Positions 16,345 through 29,656 of a stretch of DNA of 64,000 nucleotides are shown piece by piece. Under the pieces are notes generated by a model. It made no database searches. It was not told the DNA's origin and worked only from the letters and a program-made list of their open reading frames with translations. The stretch is from the NCBI RefSeq assembly GCF_958979055.1, contig NC_084892.1:1678001-1742000 (forward strand), read 5' to 3'. The DNA comes from Alnus glutinosa. Its lineage: Eukaryota; Streptophyta; Magnoliopsida; Fagales; Betulaceae. Made by a program: the position numbers and the translations under genes. How positions within the stretch are numbered: position 1 is the first letter of the stretch; each line of letters begins with the position of its first letter.

Positions 16345-17433
16345 TTTTTTTTTTTTTTGAAGAAAGAGTACTGTTTTCATTAAAAAAAAACCAAAGACCA
16401 AAATGTCCAATTACATTGTTAAGGAATACCATGACTCCCTAAACATAAAATCAGAACTAATTTATAATTTGAGAGCAAACTACCTAAAAAAACCCAAAAA
16501 TTACAAGAACAAACATTGGAAGCCACCCTAACCAAATAAGCACCACTACTAAAAAAAGATGGTTGATCTACGCTATAAAGCGAAAAACTCAAATAAAATC
16601 CAAGCATCTAATAGGCACCTTGTAGATCTAACTAAAGAACACATCATCTGACAAACAACACCCCCACAAACGAAGGTGGTTGGAAAACTGCAACTAAGAA
16701 AACCAAAAAACAAAACAACAGAAAAAAAAAAACACCACCCAAACAGAGCCTCGGTGCGGGGAGGGAGGAGCCGCCAGCAGGAAAACACCTGATCTTCCGA
16801 GAAACCGCCGTCCGACGTGGTAGTGGAAGCCGGGAGAGTGGCGCGTGGCCAACACGAGCTAGGAAGGTCCCGGGCGCATGAATGCCATGCGCCGATATGG
16901 AGGGGGCGGTGGGGAACATGCTGAACGTTGGGGGACTCGGAGGACGCCGATGAACCCAAAGGTGAGGCCAGTGTCGTGCAATAATGGAGAGAGAAGCATA
17001 GATCTAGATCCTAAAATTTCGATCTAAACAAATCTTCCAAAAACACACAACACACGCCTTCTTCCCTCACCACGGAGCTCACCGGAAAGCCCCAGCACCT
17101 GAAAATCTTTGCTGGCACCGAGAAACAACAGAAAAAAAAAAAACCAAAGAACCAACAAACCAAAAAACAACCTCCACCGGTTCAAAACAACCGTGAAGAA
17201 CAAAGCTCCAACAACCCTAAAGCTTGGAGAAAAAGACCATCCACCCCTGAAAACAAGCCAAGGAGGAACAAAAAAAACCACTCTAACCCTAAAGGCTAAG
17301 GGGAGACACCAGCATCGGGAAGGGAAGGCGTGAAGCCCGCCCTTCCGCGCGAGCGAAAACCAAGCAAACTCAATACTTTTCCTTCTTCGGTTTTTCCTTT
17401 GGAGAAAAAATATCCCTTAAGCCCTGACAAAGT
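16345..17433 (-). mobile_element. poly(A) retroposon (5'-truncated LINE-like), minus strand
   Basis: Flanked by a perfect 14-bp direct repeat AGAGAACCACTTAG at 16331-16344 and 17434-17447. The left end on the + strand is a T-run, which is the poly(A) tail of a minus-strand element. The 1.1-kb body is GC-richer than its surroundings, with A-rich linker tracts. No reverse transcriptase was recognised, so it is either a 5'-truncated LINE 3' region or a processed non-coding transcript. Confidence 0.75.
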
Positions 17434-17823
17434 AGAGAACCACTTAGTTGAGACTAAAGAGTCTCAATTGTATCTTTGTGTTTGTTTTTCTTCAAACCCC
17501 CATTTCGCTCTCGTTCGCTGCTACTAACGGGGTCTTGGTTGATTTCCCTTATTATTTATGACCCCTACCTAATCTATAAGTCTTACTCAAATCATGTATC
17601 TCATTAAATTATATGTTTATGTAAGAAAATATAAACTAGTTTTTTTCTATGCGAAAATCTAAATTATTTAACTAAAAGTAACTGATAGAAATTTAAGAAA
17701 TCCATAATTGAGTTATCCAAGAAAATCTAAAGCATCTTTTTGTTCAGCTTTTACTCCCTAGTAAAAACCGTGTATTAAGTTATAGATTACTGACTATTAT
17801 CCCCCAGAAACGGCAGAAGTGCA

Positions 17824-18021
17824 TCAAAAAGTGGCTCCCATGACAAGTGTTAGAAGTAGAAATATCAGTCCTAGCTGGCGGGGCACCACATGCGACGGCA
17901 AATGAAAGAAAGCAACGGATTCCGACCAAACACGTGCCACACGGGTCGTTTCCTCGTTATGCAGCTCCCAAAGTCCCACCACTAATAGAAGTAGTATAAT
18001 TCCTGCCTTCCTGGTTCCCAT
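17824..18021 (-). CDS. possible small membrane protein, 65 aa (hypothetical)
   Basis: The ATG at 18021 opens a 65-codon frame ending TGA at 17824. It starts with an N-terminal hydrophobic segment after two basic residues (MGTRKAGIILLLLVVGLW), has a polar middle, and ends in a second hydrophobic stretch (LGLIFLLLTLVMG). Base composition is close to balanced within an AT-rich region, which is unusual locally. An in-frame ATG at 18162 would extend it by 47 residues, but that extension looks non-coding. No family is recognised. It could be a chance ORF, a last exon or a small secreted or membrane protein. Confidence 0.3.
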   Translation of the reverse strand: MGTRKAGIILLLLVVGLWELHNEETTRVARVWSESVAFFHLPSHVVPRQLGLIFLLLTLVMGATF

Positions 18022-18189
18022 GGTGTACTTTGTCAGGGCAGCAATGCTCACCGTTATCACCACTTGACATGTTGGGAAAAACTTGTCAACGAACATGTGA
18101 GAGAACAGGAGATATATGCATTCAAAGGCAACTAAACTGGCATGGATCACTTCAACCTCCAAAAATGATACGACAATTTTTTTTTTTTC

Positions 18190-18772
18190 AAATTAGATTG
18201 AAAAAAATTCTTTTAATTTGGTCTATTAAATTAATAATATATTCTTAGAAGAATTCAAATCTTTAACAATTTGCTGTTCGAATTTTTAGCAATCCGAATA
18301 ACAAATATAAGTGGGCTCTCCTATGGAGCTTGCTTGCTCCAAAGAGGGATGGCCTGTCCTAAAACCAGCTTGGACATATGAGTTCCATAAGAAATCTCTC
18401 AACAATTCGAACAGCGAGATTGTTGGGACCTCAATTCAACTTTAGAGCATGTGAGAAGTGGAAAACTGTCTGAAAAAACGAATTGCAAAAGTAACAGTGA
18501 CAAGCTACCGTGGGAAACCCTAATCACTTGATAGCATCATGCATGCTAGTCATGCAGTAATCAAACTTTGACAAAAGCTAGGGATCCCTTCAGTCATTCT
18601 CTAAAAAGGACAAAGGGCTGCGTAACTACTAAATATATGGGTCCTAGTGATATGTAAAAGAACAAACTGTACAGGACCTTACTGCAGAGGATAAATCCCT
18701 CCCTGATAAATACACCACCATGTCCACTCTACGCTCCTAAATCCTTCACATGAATACTTGAGACCTCATGCA
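18190..18772. other. upstream flank of the SAUR gene
   Basis: Non-coding. A TATA-like GATAAATACACC lies at about 18706-18717, some 60 bp before the SAUR ATG, a plausible core promoter spacing. Nothing else was recognised. Confidence 0.45.
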
Positions 18773-19063
18773 ATGGCTGCTCCTACTGAGCATTCCAGAT
18801 GTGACATATGTAACATTGTGAAGCTTGAAAGGATAGCTTGCATGTGGCGGAGGTTTGCCAGAGGTGATGAGAAGAAACCACCCTGGGATGTTCCTCCGGG
18901 CCACTTGGCCGTTATAGTGGGAGAAGCTAGCCGAAGGTTTGTTATAAGAGCAGATTACGTGAACCACCCAGTATTTCGAGAGTTGCTAGACCAGGCTTAT
19001 GAAGAGTATGGTCACAGCAAGAGTGGTCCACTGGCCATACCTTGCGACGAGTTTCACTTCTAA
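18773..19063 (+). pseudogene. SAUR-family auxin-responsive gene with premature stop
   Basis: A single-exon frame from the ATG at 18773 encodes 96 residues with the SAUR core PPGHLAVIVGEASRRFVI, NHPVFRELLDQAYEEYG and the IPCDEF motif. SAURs are small plant proteins that inhibit PP2C-D phosphatases and promote cell expansion; they are usually intronless, as here. TAA at 19061-19063 interrupts just after IPCDEFHF. Behind it the same frame stays open for 21 codons to TAA at 19127, beginning EIIQSLGGG, which is the usual SAUR C-terminal helix. In relatives an acidic or polar residue follows this Phe, so one substitution (for example GAA to TAA) would explain the stop. I call it a probable pseudogene or truncated allele; a shortened protein keeping the core domain may still be made. 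The in-frame TTG at 18758 is not the start. Confidence 0.82.
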
Positions 19064-20857
19064 GAGATAATCCAGTCCCTTGGAGGCGGTCTGAACATGA
19101 ATAGATTCTCTTGTCATGTGGCTGTGTAAAAGCTGGGATTGTTCTCACGGAGGGACTCTATACCACTTCTTCAAGGCCTTGCAAGAAGATCGACATGCTA
19201 GAGCAGCAGCTGCAGCAGTAGGGGAAGGAGCAACACGGCAGAGGCAATCTGTCTCCTGCTGACCATTAAAGATTGACAAGCAGCATTGTTTAACAATTGC
19301 TAATGAAAGGTTTATAACATATTACCGTATGTTATTGAAATAGAGTACATGTTTATGGCTTTCACATTCAAAGTTTTTTTTTTTTTTTTAAAAAAAAAAA
19401 ATCATATAAAATAAACACATAGAACACAGGAAAGAATGGAATTTAACCAATGGATCATAGGGGTAGAAGTTTCATTTACAAAATTAGTTATATCAAGGGC
19501 CATATAATATAATAGAGTGACATCTCAAACCTTTTTTAGATCAATTAGATTTTCTGTGATCCAGAAGAAACAACATATAGATAAAAATGCAGATAAAGTG
19601 CATCAAATTTGTCTCCAGTCAAGTGAAACTTGTTTCTGAGCAGTGAAAATAAAGCATTAGACCCCTTAATTAAACTGAAATATTTTCCACGTAGCCTAAA
19701 ATTTAGAATGATGTAAGATATACAATTTAGTCTTACATATTAATCAATACCATCAATTTTATACAGGAACCTAAGTGACAACATAGGACTGGTACCTAGA
19801 ACTCCCCGTAAGTGTAAATATTTTAATAGGCAAAATCCAGCTATGGCTGAAACATAACCCAAATCCAAAATCAGTCAACTTTTATAAATGCAGATCTTTC
19901 CTTAATTCATTTAAGTATTGTCTTGAATTATAGAATAGTGAAAATGCTCAAAGCCTGAAACATATCTTGTAAATGGTCCTAAACAGCAGAATGGAGGTAC
20001 TAGATGATCTGTTCTCTAACCAGAACGAAAAGGAAAGAAAATTGATTGTCATGTACCAGCAGAAATAAAATTACACATCTAAAACTGAAAGATGTATACA
20101 ACAAGTTGAATTTATTACCTTCTCTATTATTCAATGTTTTGAGCTCCCAGGCTTGAAATTCAGAAAAACAGGTAGATCAGAAAGTTTGCTAGATCCAAGC
20201 CGCTAGAGGCCAACACTACAACAGATTTGAAAGAAGATTATATCACACCTTGAAGCTTCCAAAACATGAATGCTGGAGCACCAAAACTTCTCAAGTTATG
20301 GGGAAAAGAACAAAGAAAGACAAAAAGAGAAGAAAATAATTCCCTCAATAGTTGTATAGTTTTGAAACAGTACCTTTTGAAGTAGGTAGATACATGAATA
20401 AAAAAGTGTAAGCTCAATATACATAGATTTCATAGAAACAGAAGTAAAAGAAATGTAGATAGAGCAAGCGACAAAATTTTTTTTGGTCCAGTTTGAAGTT
20501 GCATAATTATATTTCTATTTTATCCAACCCTAGGCCAAATGCAGCTTTGATACAAGGTAAGACTTGATTACAGGGCAACTTTAATTCCTCTTTCACCTTC
20601 TCCTACAGGAAAAAGTTGATTCCCAAATCGTGTGTACCCAAACAGAAAGCATACCACCAATATAGCACTTGCAGAGTGAGATTTGATAGATCATTGTGAC
20701 TTGAAAGATACAGCTAGAGCTTCCATAAATTTCTTGTGTGATAATGAAGAACCGTAATAGGTTTCAGTCACAGTAATGGCATACCATCAACAAGTACTTC
20801 ACTGTTGTAGAATGCACAACCTTAACTGTCACATTTACTTGTGTTGCATGCCAGACT
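19064..20857. other. spacer between the SAUR and KDTA genes
   Basis: Holds the residual SAUR reading frame to 19129, a T16/A12 tract at about 19374-19401 and otherwise AT-rich sequence. Part of the right side is probably the 3' UTR of the minus-strand KDTA gene. No further gene was seen. Confidence 0.55.
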
Positions 20858-23800
20858 TCATTTACTTCTAGCAAAGAGCCCTTTGAGAACATGGGAATTT
20901 AGTAGATTCCAAACATTGGTGACAATACCACTGGACAAAGCATGAAATGCTTGCTTCGCAGATGTGCAACGCGCTTCCAGAACTTTAGCATCACTGAAGA
21001 GCTCTTTGAGTGCTTTCTCAAGCTCTAATTTTCCAGAAACCTGCATGGGCAGTCACAATAAAAGACCCTCATTGAAAAGTTCCATATAATTCATAGAGGA
21101 AAAAATACAGAACAGTTATTTGTTGTAACGGTACAGAAGTCCTTATTTAATCCAAGAGGCCTTTTTATTAGGAATGAGTATTTGATCGATCTATCTCATA
21201 TTATGATTTCAGCAGATAGAAGCCTAATAGATTCAGCTTAAAATTAAGCTGGATTTAAGCCCCTTCAGCCCATATGGTTCAAAGTAAGTGAATTAATTCA
21301 TGGATTTTCTCAAAGAGTTCACCGTAGCAGGGAATGTTACTAGATTTTTTCTATAACCACTAAACAACTAAAGAACCATACAAGTGGTGAGACTTCATCC
21401 CTACATCATAATGGACAGAAATTTCCTATAACCCACATGTAAGAGTAACATGTGTCCCTTGGCATGTGAGAAGTAAATGTTGTTTTAATAGCATGTGCTT
21501 CTCAAATGTTTTTTTAATAGCATTAATTAAAAAACATGTGATTCTCACATGTTTAAATAACACGTCACTCTTAAATGTGGGTTGTAGGATATTTCCTACA
21601 AGCCGGTTTGTAGGAAATTTCTGTCCCATCATAATAATCCATTATTGCTAACATTAAATCATCTAAGAATATTTAAGTCAACTAAATAGGTGGAGTCCAC
21701 TTGTGGATTATCTGTGCGCTACAAGCGATCATGGAACAACTCAGGTACAAATAGACTAACTTCATATGGGGTACTACAGATATGCAAATCAGTTGATATA
21801 TTTCTTTATTTATACCAGATTTCTCATATCACAATTATCTTATCAAACAGTAGAAACATCCATTGTCATTTTGGAGAATTGATTCCAGAAAGAGTTTCAA
21901 CTGATCTTTCAAACAATGTCAACTAAATTTTAAAGAAAATAATATAATCAAGAAGTTCTTCAAACCTGAAGAACAGACAAAGGGTTTAACCGCTGCATCT
22001 CAAGTACCATGTGTGAGAAATGCCCAACATGATGACCTGATATAAGCCAAAAAGGCAAAAGTTTCTATAATAGTAATTACAAAAAAAAACTATAAAAAAA
22101 AAAGTAACTAAAAAATTAATTGTTCCCAATAAGGTACAAGAGAAAAAAAGTTCACCAGTCAAAACAGCACAGCCAGCTGCAGCAGCTTCTGATATGTTAT
22201 GGCCAGCTAAACCAGGGAAGAACGAACCTCCAACTACAGCTATTGGGGTTAAACTATAAAGTTGTCTCAACTCACCTACAAAACAAATTCGAAAGGATAT
22301 AGTGACATTATGGACCAAATCTCCCCAAAAGCATGCATAACATTTGCACCCTTAAGAAGTATGATTTTCACACAGGAATGGCCTAAAGGAGTACTGAGCT
22401 ATGTATCACAACATGTTATTGTCTCTTACTCAAGCCTCACTGTCAAACCTGCCAAGTTCAAGAATATCAGCAGGCACAAACTGAATGTCAATTAATTGGG
22501 CACTACGTAAACTCCACAAACCAAAAAAATGGAAAATGAAAACCGAAGGTAACAACATTTATCCAGGATCTGTCAAATACAAACTTAGACACCACCAATT
22601 AAAATGAATTAATGAGCATAGGGCAGGTGAAACTTTGACGTTTGCTCCCACCATGCAGTTTAAACCTCAATATGAATAGCAGGCACCGGTACCACCGGTA
22701 CCAAAATGTGTCGAATTTATAGGAAACACATAGAATGGACAATGTGGAGAAAACATGAATATAAATAAGAGTCACATTACATCATCTATCATAACTAATA
22801 AAGGATTTAAGGTGGAAACTCTCTTTCTAGGTACATGGCATGTGCCTCATGAATGCCCCACACTTTTAATGTGAGTTTAAGTGAATTAATAATGATCTAT
22901 TTGGCATCATTGTAGGAAAGAAATATAATAGAGAAAAAATTAGTAAAAGAAATACCTAATGTGTCCACGACATATATATTAGTTCCTGCCTCAAGTTTTT
23001 CATGCTGAGACCTCAATGCTACATTTTGCCCTTCTTTCTGCAATTCCTGCACTATTTAAGGCAAGAGAATTTGAAAAAAAATCCAAAAATATTTGGAGGT
23101 CTACCTCTTACGTGTTGAATCTTATGAGTCATTGGTTCATGAATTATACACATTTTCCGAAGCTCAATGGCAACCTAAGTTAGCTGCATAATGCTGTTTG
23201 GGTTTGTTTTGACTAAGCTCAGTCGACCGGGCATCGATTGAGGGTCATTGAAACCCTATTGAACTTTCTGCCTCAGGCTCGGTTGACCGGGGATCGACCG
23301 AGGCATCTATCGAGGCTCAATGGAGCTACTGCCTCAAGCTCGGTTGACCAAGCCTATGTCTCAATCGACCAAAGGGGTCCTGGCAGTAACTCGTTTCTCC
23401 AAATCTGCCCTCAACCCCATCTTTCGACCTCTTTTCACTTTAACGGATTTGTACACCCCATATACAACAAGTATACAATGAAATCTACTGATTGAAAAGG
23501 TTGAAAAGTGTCTAACTTTTAAATTTAAGAGAACCCTAGTTTTTGTAAAAACTAACATTACGTGCCTCTTGCATTCTAACAAAAGTCGGAGCATAACAAC
23601 TCATTTATGTGCGTTTCCAAAGTGCATGCAAGCCCTTTTTACTTGGTTCTATGAAAATAACTATAAAACTCTATTTTAACACAACTCATTACGATAATAC
23701 AACCACTCACGTGGTTATCACAATATTGTCAATATGTTTCTTATAGTATAACTATACATATATACGACACTACACGAGCATCATAACGCCATTTATGGGC

Positions 23801-24516
23801 TCCACGTGTCTCGGTCAATCAGACCATCATGACTTGCATTTAATGCGAGTCAAAAATCGGTCAATTCTAAGTCAAATCAGTTTGACACAAAAGTTTCTAG
23901 TAGAGGTTGGTCAATCGACACATATATCGGTCAATCGACCTCCAAAAAGATCTGATTCCTGCCATGTGTCAACATCTCGGTCGATCGGGCTTACCCTTCG
24001 ATCGACTAGGTCTTATTCGTAGGAACCCTAATTCCTCTGTTTTGTCTAATCTTTCTTGGATATTTCCATACTTCATATTAAAGCATTCTAAAGGGGTATT
24101 TTATGTGTTTTATTTTCTTATGTGCTACAACTATCGAAATACAAAGCATCGTAATATACACACGCAAAAGAAGAAATTATAAAGAATTGAAATATAATCA
24201 TACTGATAACTGGTATTGCAACAGAATCATACCTGAGCAATTTCAAGTCCATGTTGTGGATCTCGAGGCACAAGTATAGTGACCATATCTGGATGGATTT
24301 GCGTGAGCACTCTATGAACTCCTAGCATTACTGCAGAGAGCATTTGTGAGCACTTCAACTTTTCTTAAAACAAGCGAATAAAAATAAAACAGCATAAATA
24401 GTAAAGAAGAAAGAACCCAGAAACTGCTAGAACATGTCCATAAATATGTTAGAAACTAACTATAATGCCCCAGAGAAAACCAGTAATATCAAATCTGTAA
24501 CTAGCACAAATGACAC

Positions 24517-24580
<64 letters not shown>

Positions 24581-27500
24581 AAATAAAAAAGAAGACGAAG
24601 AAGAAGAAGCCAAACTCTCAAACATTGAACGAAATCATTGCTGGTCAATTAGTTCTCCTTTTTGCAAAAATGACCTAGAAAATATGAAAACGAAGTAATG
24701 TATTACACGAAATTAATGCTGCAAATTCAAGAAAACTAGCTAGTAGTACAAAGCGGAAAAACAAAATGAAATCATTTTCATAACAATGATATAGCTAACG
24801 TTGTTGGCATCAAAATACCCCAATATGTCAATTCTTTCAGTTGCATTACATTTGTGGAGTCCAGAATTATGTGTTAAATCAAAATTTTATAAAGCAACAA
24901 CCGCTATTAACGTGGTAAGGTTGTGCCATAACAAGGAGATGAGGTCTTTGCATAAAATTCTGACTCAAAATGACAACAATCTAGAGTACGTATACTATTG
25001 GAGACAGACAAATGAGAACTGACTTTCTTCTTCACCCCTATGTATGGAAGACGCCATCCAAACCTGCCTCTGGGCAAGTTGTATCTTCAGATCTTCTATA
25101 CTTCTTGAATACCCCCCAGAAACATCAAAATCTTCTACCACTGAATGGAAAAAATAGTAACACCTGATTAGAATAGACTATATTCATCTTTTTCTATAAT
25201 TGTCAAAATATATTTATCAGAAAGTTTCCAAAAGTTAAAATAAGGAATTTGAATGACAGCAACTTAGTTATCAGAAGTGTTGTAATACCAAGTCAGAGAA
25301 AAGTAATTGTTTTCATTAGGGATCATCATTTATAAGGATCAACATTTAGTATTACTAAAAGGATTTGTACTCCTAATTGACAGGCATACCATATTTCAAG
25401 TCACCAGAAAAGTTTATGACAAAGGGAGGGGCTTGTAGTAGCTGAAAGTGGATTGCCTGCATAGTGCTCTGTGTCATAGAACAAAATTAGCAATTGTTAA
25501 ATTATTATTTATCCTGAAATCTTAAACTGATAGGAAATTGTGAAGTTAATCATTTAATTAATATTTTAACATTCCCCTTCAACAAATGTTGAGGCTCAAC
25601 ATGTAGAATAATCATTTAATACCATTTATTCTAAAAGCTTAAACTGATGTTGAGAAGTTTTCGTCATCCTTTGACATGCTTATCTTCCTGATGTTTGAGA
25701 TGACGTACAAGGATTAGGTCAGAGCTTATTCATTGCTATTACAATTGTTGTTATAAGGTCCATGAAAAAAGAGGGAAAAGAAAAGCGTCATAGGTTAGCT
25801 GCTGTTTATTTCCTGTCTTGTGCCTTTATTTGGTGTGTGTTATGAGAGTTTGATATCATATCCTATCAATAACAACCTTTGTTACCTTGTTTTTTTTACT
25901 ATTTTTTGTCGCATGGGGAAATTAGTAGAAATCCTGTGCTCATTCACCGTACTAATGAACAAAAAATTAAAAATTTGTTTAGTTTTTCTTTTCCTTATTC
26001 TTTGGAACCACCAATGATTGGGAATAAACTATGGAGTCAAGGATTGTACTCAGGACCTTTACTTTGAGATTATGTTAAATTACCACTTATCATAAAAGCT
26101 TAAACTGATGGGAAATGTTGAATTTAATCAGTTAATTAATGCTTTAATACTTTCCTCACATGTGGGTTCAAATTGCTCATCAACAAATGAGGTCTAATAT
26201 GCGGAATACTTAATTGAAATGGGAAATATACTATGGAGTTAGGGTTCGTACTTATGACCTCTATTCTAATACTATGTTAAATTATTACTTATAAGGCTTA
26301 AACTGATAGAAAATAGTAAATTCAATAATTTAATTAAAACTTTAATAGTGACAACACAACACAAATCAAACCATAAAAAACTTGGTCTACATACCAATGG
26401 GACAATCAAAGAAAATTTTGAAAGCATCAATGAAATAAGTGGAAGTAGCATGGGTCCGGAAAAACGCTTGAAGGATTTTGTAGACATCCGAGCATTCAAT
26501 AGTGCCAAAACTATCTGAAGAGATAATGGAGGCATATAAGCTATGAGAATCAATAACATTATGCAAGATACATCAAAATGCATTTTTCACATATACATAC
26601 ATACATATATATATATACACACTACGACAGGCACATGATTGCGAAAATAGGCTTGTAAAACAAACAATTAAGCATACATATAAAACAACAGGACTAGGAT
26701 CTCTATATTTCCTAAGGTAACTCCGCGGCAAAGCTCTTAAAATCTCAACTATTATTCAAATCTAATGGTCCATATATTACCACCACAGTACTTACCATGT
26801 TTAAGAGATCCTTAATTTTCTTGAGTTCACTGCATCCTAATTCATGTGATAAATGTTGAGGCAATAAAATTTGAATCAATTAGTTTAAAAATAATGGTTG
26901 AGATTTAAAGATTACCACTGTGGAATTATCCTAAGAAATCTAGAAGATCTTAATCCTAAAAAAACAACCCTACTCTACAAACCATCATGTCTTTAAATCA
27001 ACCTTCTTCCTTGAAATGCTGGTTTTAGATACTAAAAGCGCAAGGACAAACAACCTTTATTTTCTTTTCAAGAAATATGTTAAATCACCATTTATTCTAA
27101 AGGCTTAATACTCTGCACTCCCTTTCATGTGTGGACCAAACAACACAGAGAATATTTTAATTGAAAATGAGGATAAATTGTGAAGTAAAGATTCGAACTT
27201 TGGACCTTGATTCCATTACCATGTTAAATCGCTCTTAAAAGAGCCAATAGAAAATAGTGAATTTAATTATTAAATTAATTCTTTAACAAAGTAATATAAA
27301 GGAGAGCCAATGAGAAAGGAATGGCTTACACCATTTTCTGAAGCACTCATAATAAGATTTGGCCACAATTCACTCTCTATTAAGACAATTGCGTTTGGCT
27401 TCCAATAGTCAAGAAAAGCGCCCACTGCAGTTGGAGTATCAATTGGCGCAAACTGGTTCAACCGCAACGATTAGACCACATCAACACAAATGTCACAAAG

Positions 27501-28042
27501 ACAAATAGTAATGCATCAAAGTTTATACAGTACTTGATATATCACACCACTCGGAAGCCGTTTATCTATTACTTCGCTGCACCAAGCAAAAAGCTCGCAC
27601 ATATAAGCCCCACGAATTTAAAAAATTTGCATATAATAAACAATATTATTTCTTACAATGCGGATACTGTTGTTGTTGTCATCAAGATATTCAAATCAGG
27701 GCTTTGCTTTATGCATTGTTTGATTATAGGAATCGCCGACATTCCTTCACCTGGATTTTCAAAAATCAAAAACAAAAACAAAAACAAAAAGGAAATACGT
27801 AATTTAATTAAATAAATAAATAAACAAACAAAATTAGAACCTAGAGAGACGGCGTGGAACCAGAGGAGTGGGCCGGGGGGGCGTGGGAGAGAGGCCCGGC
27901 CAAGGCGCTCGGTCCAGCGGTCAGGGTGCTCGCGGCCTCGGAGCCTGCGATAGCGTAGGTGAAGGTTCAGCGCCGGCGATACACCGTAGCTCAGCGCCCT
28001 GTAGATCTTGTACATCAGCTTCCCACTCTCTGTTGCCGCCAT
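20858..28042 (-). CDS. KDTA: 3-deoxy-D-manno-octulosonic acid (Kdo) transferase, GT30
   Basis: Twelve exons on the minus strand splice in frame to 446 residues, essentially the family length: 28042-27841, 27750-27657, 27576-27534, 27452-27330, 26514-26395, 25468-25390, 25140-25024, 24330-24233, 23046-22956, 22275-22156, 22036-21966, 21040-20858 (TGA). KDTA/WaaA moves Kdo from CMP-Kdo to a lipid A precursor; the plant enzyme is reported in mitochondria. Seen: an N-terminal hydrophobic/amphipathic segment (MYKIYRALSYGVSPAL), the WFHAVSLGEG motif, ILMTTTTVSAF, WKPNAIVLIESELWPN, NARMSTKSFKRF, HPDMVTILVPRDPQHG, and the C-terminal VVGGSFFPGLAGHNISEAAA-type nucleotide-sugar-binding segment followed by HHVGHFSHM. 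All donors begin GT and all acceptors end AG. The ATG at 28042 matches the expected N terminus. The gene looks functional. Introns hold microsatellites and a motif cluster described separately. Confidence 0.95.
23210..24010. repeat. cluster of GGTCGATCGACC-like palindromic motifs in KDTA intron
   Basis: In the intron between exons 8 and 9, at least eight imperfect copies of a (T)CGGT(C/T)GA(T/C)CGA palindrome occur, at about 23219, 23280, 23339, 23368, 23908, 23930, 23974 and 23999. They sit in a segment GC-richer than the intron around it. This looks like a relic of an inserted element, possibly an LTR, but ends and a target duplication were not found. Confidence 0.5.
24519..24574. repeat. 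(CT)n-(TA)n compound microsatellite in KDTA intron
   Basis: A CT run of about 30 bases is followed directly by a TA run of about 24 bases, between exons 8 and 7 of the minus-strand gene. Confidence 0.95.
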
Positions 28043-29268
28043 TTCAATTCCCAAATTTTCGCACGCTACAAACTTTCTTTTTAAGTTCTCGGGGTTTGGC
28101 TGCTTGTGGGTTTATTTCGATCCTCAGTGGGCTCGGTAGGGCCGGAGCGCGAAGCTGCGCGAACGGGGCCTGATTTTATACAGAATTTGTTTAAAGTTCA
28201 AACAAAACATTTTCGTACACCATACGTAATAAGTCACAGAAAATGGCCAGACGGCATTTGGGCTTGGGTTCGGACCTTGGTCATTGGTATGGGCATGATT
28301 GGTTTATATGTCCACTTTTTGCCAGTCACATCAGCAAAAATAATTGTCTACCCACCATAGGTGAGGTGATCTGATCTAGTGGCTACAACCACCGTATCTT
28401 CTTCAATCTTATGGTCCTGACTCCTGAGTCCTGACCCACCTAACTCGCATGGTGGGTGGAAATGGCGCTAACGAAGAGATAGGAAATAAATTTGTTTTGT
28501 CTTTACGTGACACTCTCACATGATGGAGTAGATATGAGAGAGTTGAATGAAATTGTCTCTAGCATTATTCTATTAGAAAATAGTTACAAAAAAGTTATTA
28601 TCACATAACCATAAGCATGTATAAATTTATAGATTTAAGATATTTAGATTAACAAAGTTGTTATCGTGTTGTATTTTAATATTCCATTAGATACTTTTCT
28701 TGATTGTTTATCTTCCTATCAATAATTGGTTTGAAGGCTAGCTATATTTTCTTGATGTGCTTTTTTCATATTCTTTTTTCACCCAACACCATACTTGTAT
28801 ACTACTAATTCACCATCAGTCACCCAAGAGGCCAAGAGCACGTTTGCAAGGTGATCTTGTTGATTCATGCGGGATTTCACATGTCCTACTCAAGTTGGGA
28901 TGTATTTTTGGTTAACTAAACTTTCGGCTAATTTTTACTGAAACATCATCCAGTTGTATAACAGTCGTATAATAATATACTAAATAGTATTAATCTTAAA
29001 ATGGGTATTGAGTTTGAACTTTTAATTATCCCAATTTTCAATTAAAATATTCTATTAGTTGTTTGGTTCTACGCGTGATAGATAACCAGTAATTTAACAG
29101 GGTTGCTCCCATTTCATTCCTTGTTAGTATGAGAATCATTAATTTGTACTTTATAATAAAATGATATGGCTTAGGTTTTTTATTTATTTATTTTTTTTTT
29201 TAAAAAAAAAATCCTATATAAGATTTTTTTTGTAGTTTTTTCAACGGTCCAAATTTAATTCAATTCTC

Positions 29269-29302
<34 letters not shown>

Positions 29303-29655
29303 ATGAAAAATCTAGAATTAAATATAAGCCGTTGAAAAAATTACAAAAAAAATTATCCTATAATTTTTTTTAATTTATTATTTTATAGCATCTAAGCCAA
29401 ATCCACGACAAGAATAAAGAGCTAGCAAAAGAAGGTGTAATATCAGAAGATAATAATCTCATTTTTTAGTAGCAACTCAAAAGTACCAATGGACCTTATG
29501 ACTAAAATCAGATCCTCTCCGGTTCAAATCCGGTTCCTTAAAAATGAGTGGCAAAATTGTAATGACAAATTTGCCCCTCTTTTTTAAGAAACCGGCTCCT
29601 CTCCAATTCATTTGAATTGGATAGGATCCGGTTCCCTTGTGACAAGAACATGACC
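28043..29655. other. KDTA 5' flank and intergenic DNA
   Basis: The first 100-150 bases hold the KDTA 5' leader. The remainder is AT-rich with a CT run at about 29262-29302 whose flanks are inverted complements (about 29195-29255 and 29302-29370), possibly a small hairpin element. No gene was recognised. Confidence 0.5.
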
Positions 29656-29656
29656 A

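Noticed and set aside
16573..16959. 128-residue minus-strand ORF
   Set aside because: Part of the poly(A) retroposon; contains Phe/Val runs from A-rich linkers and no known domain.
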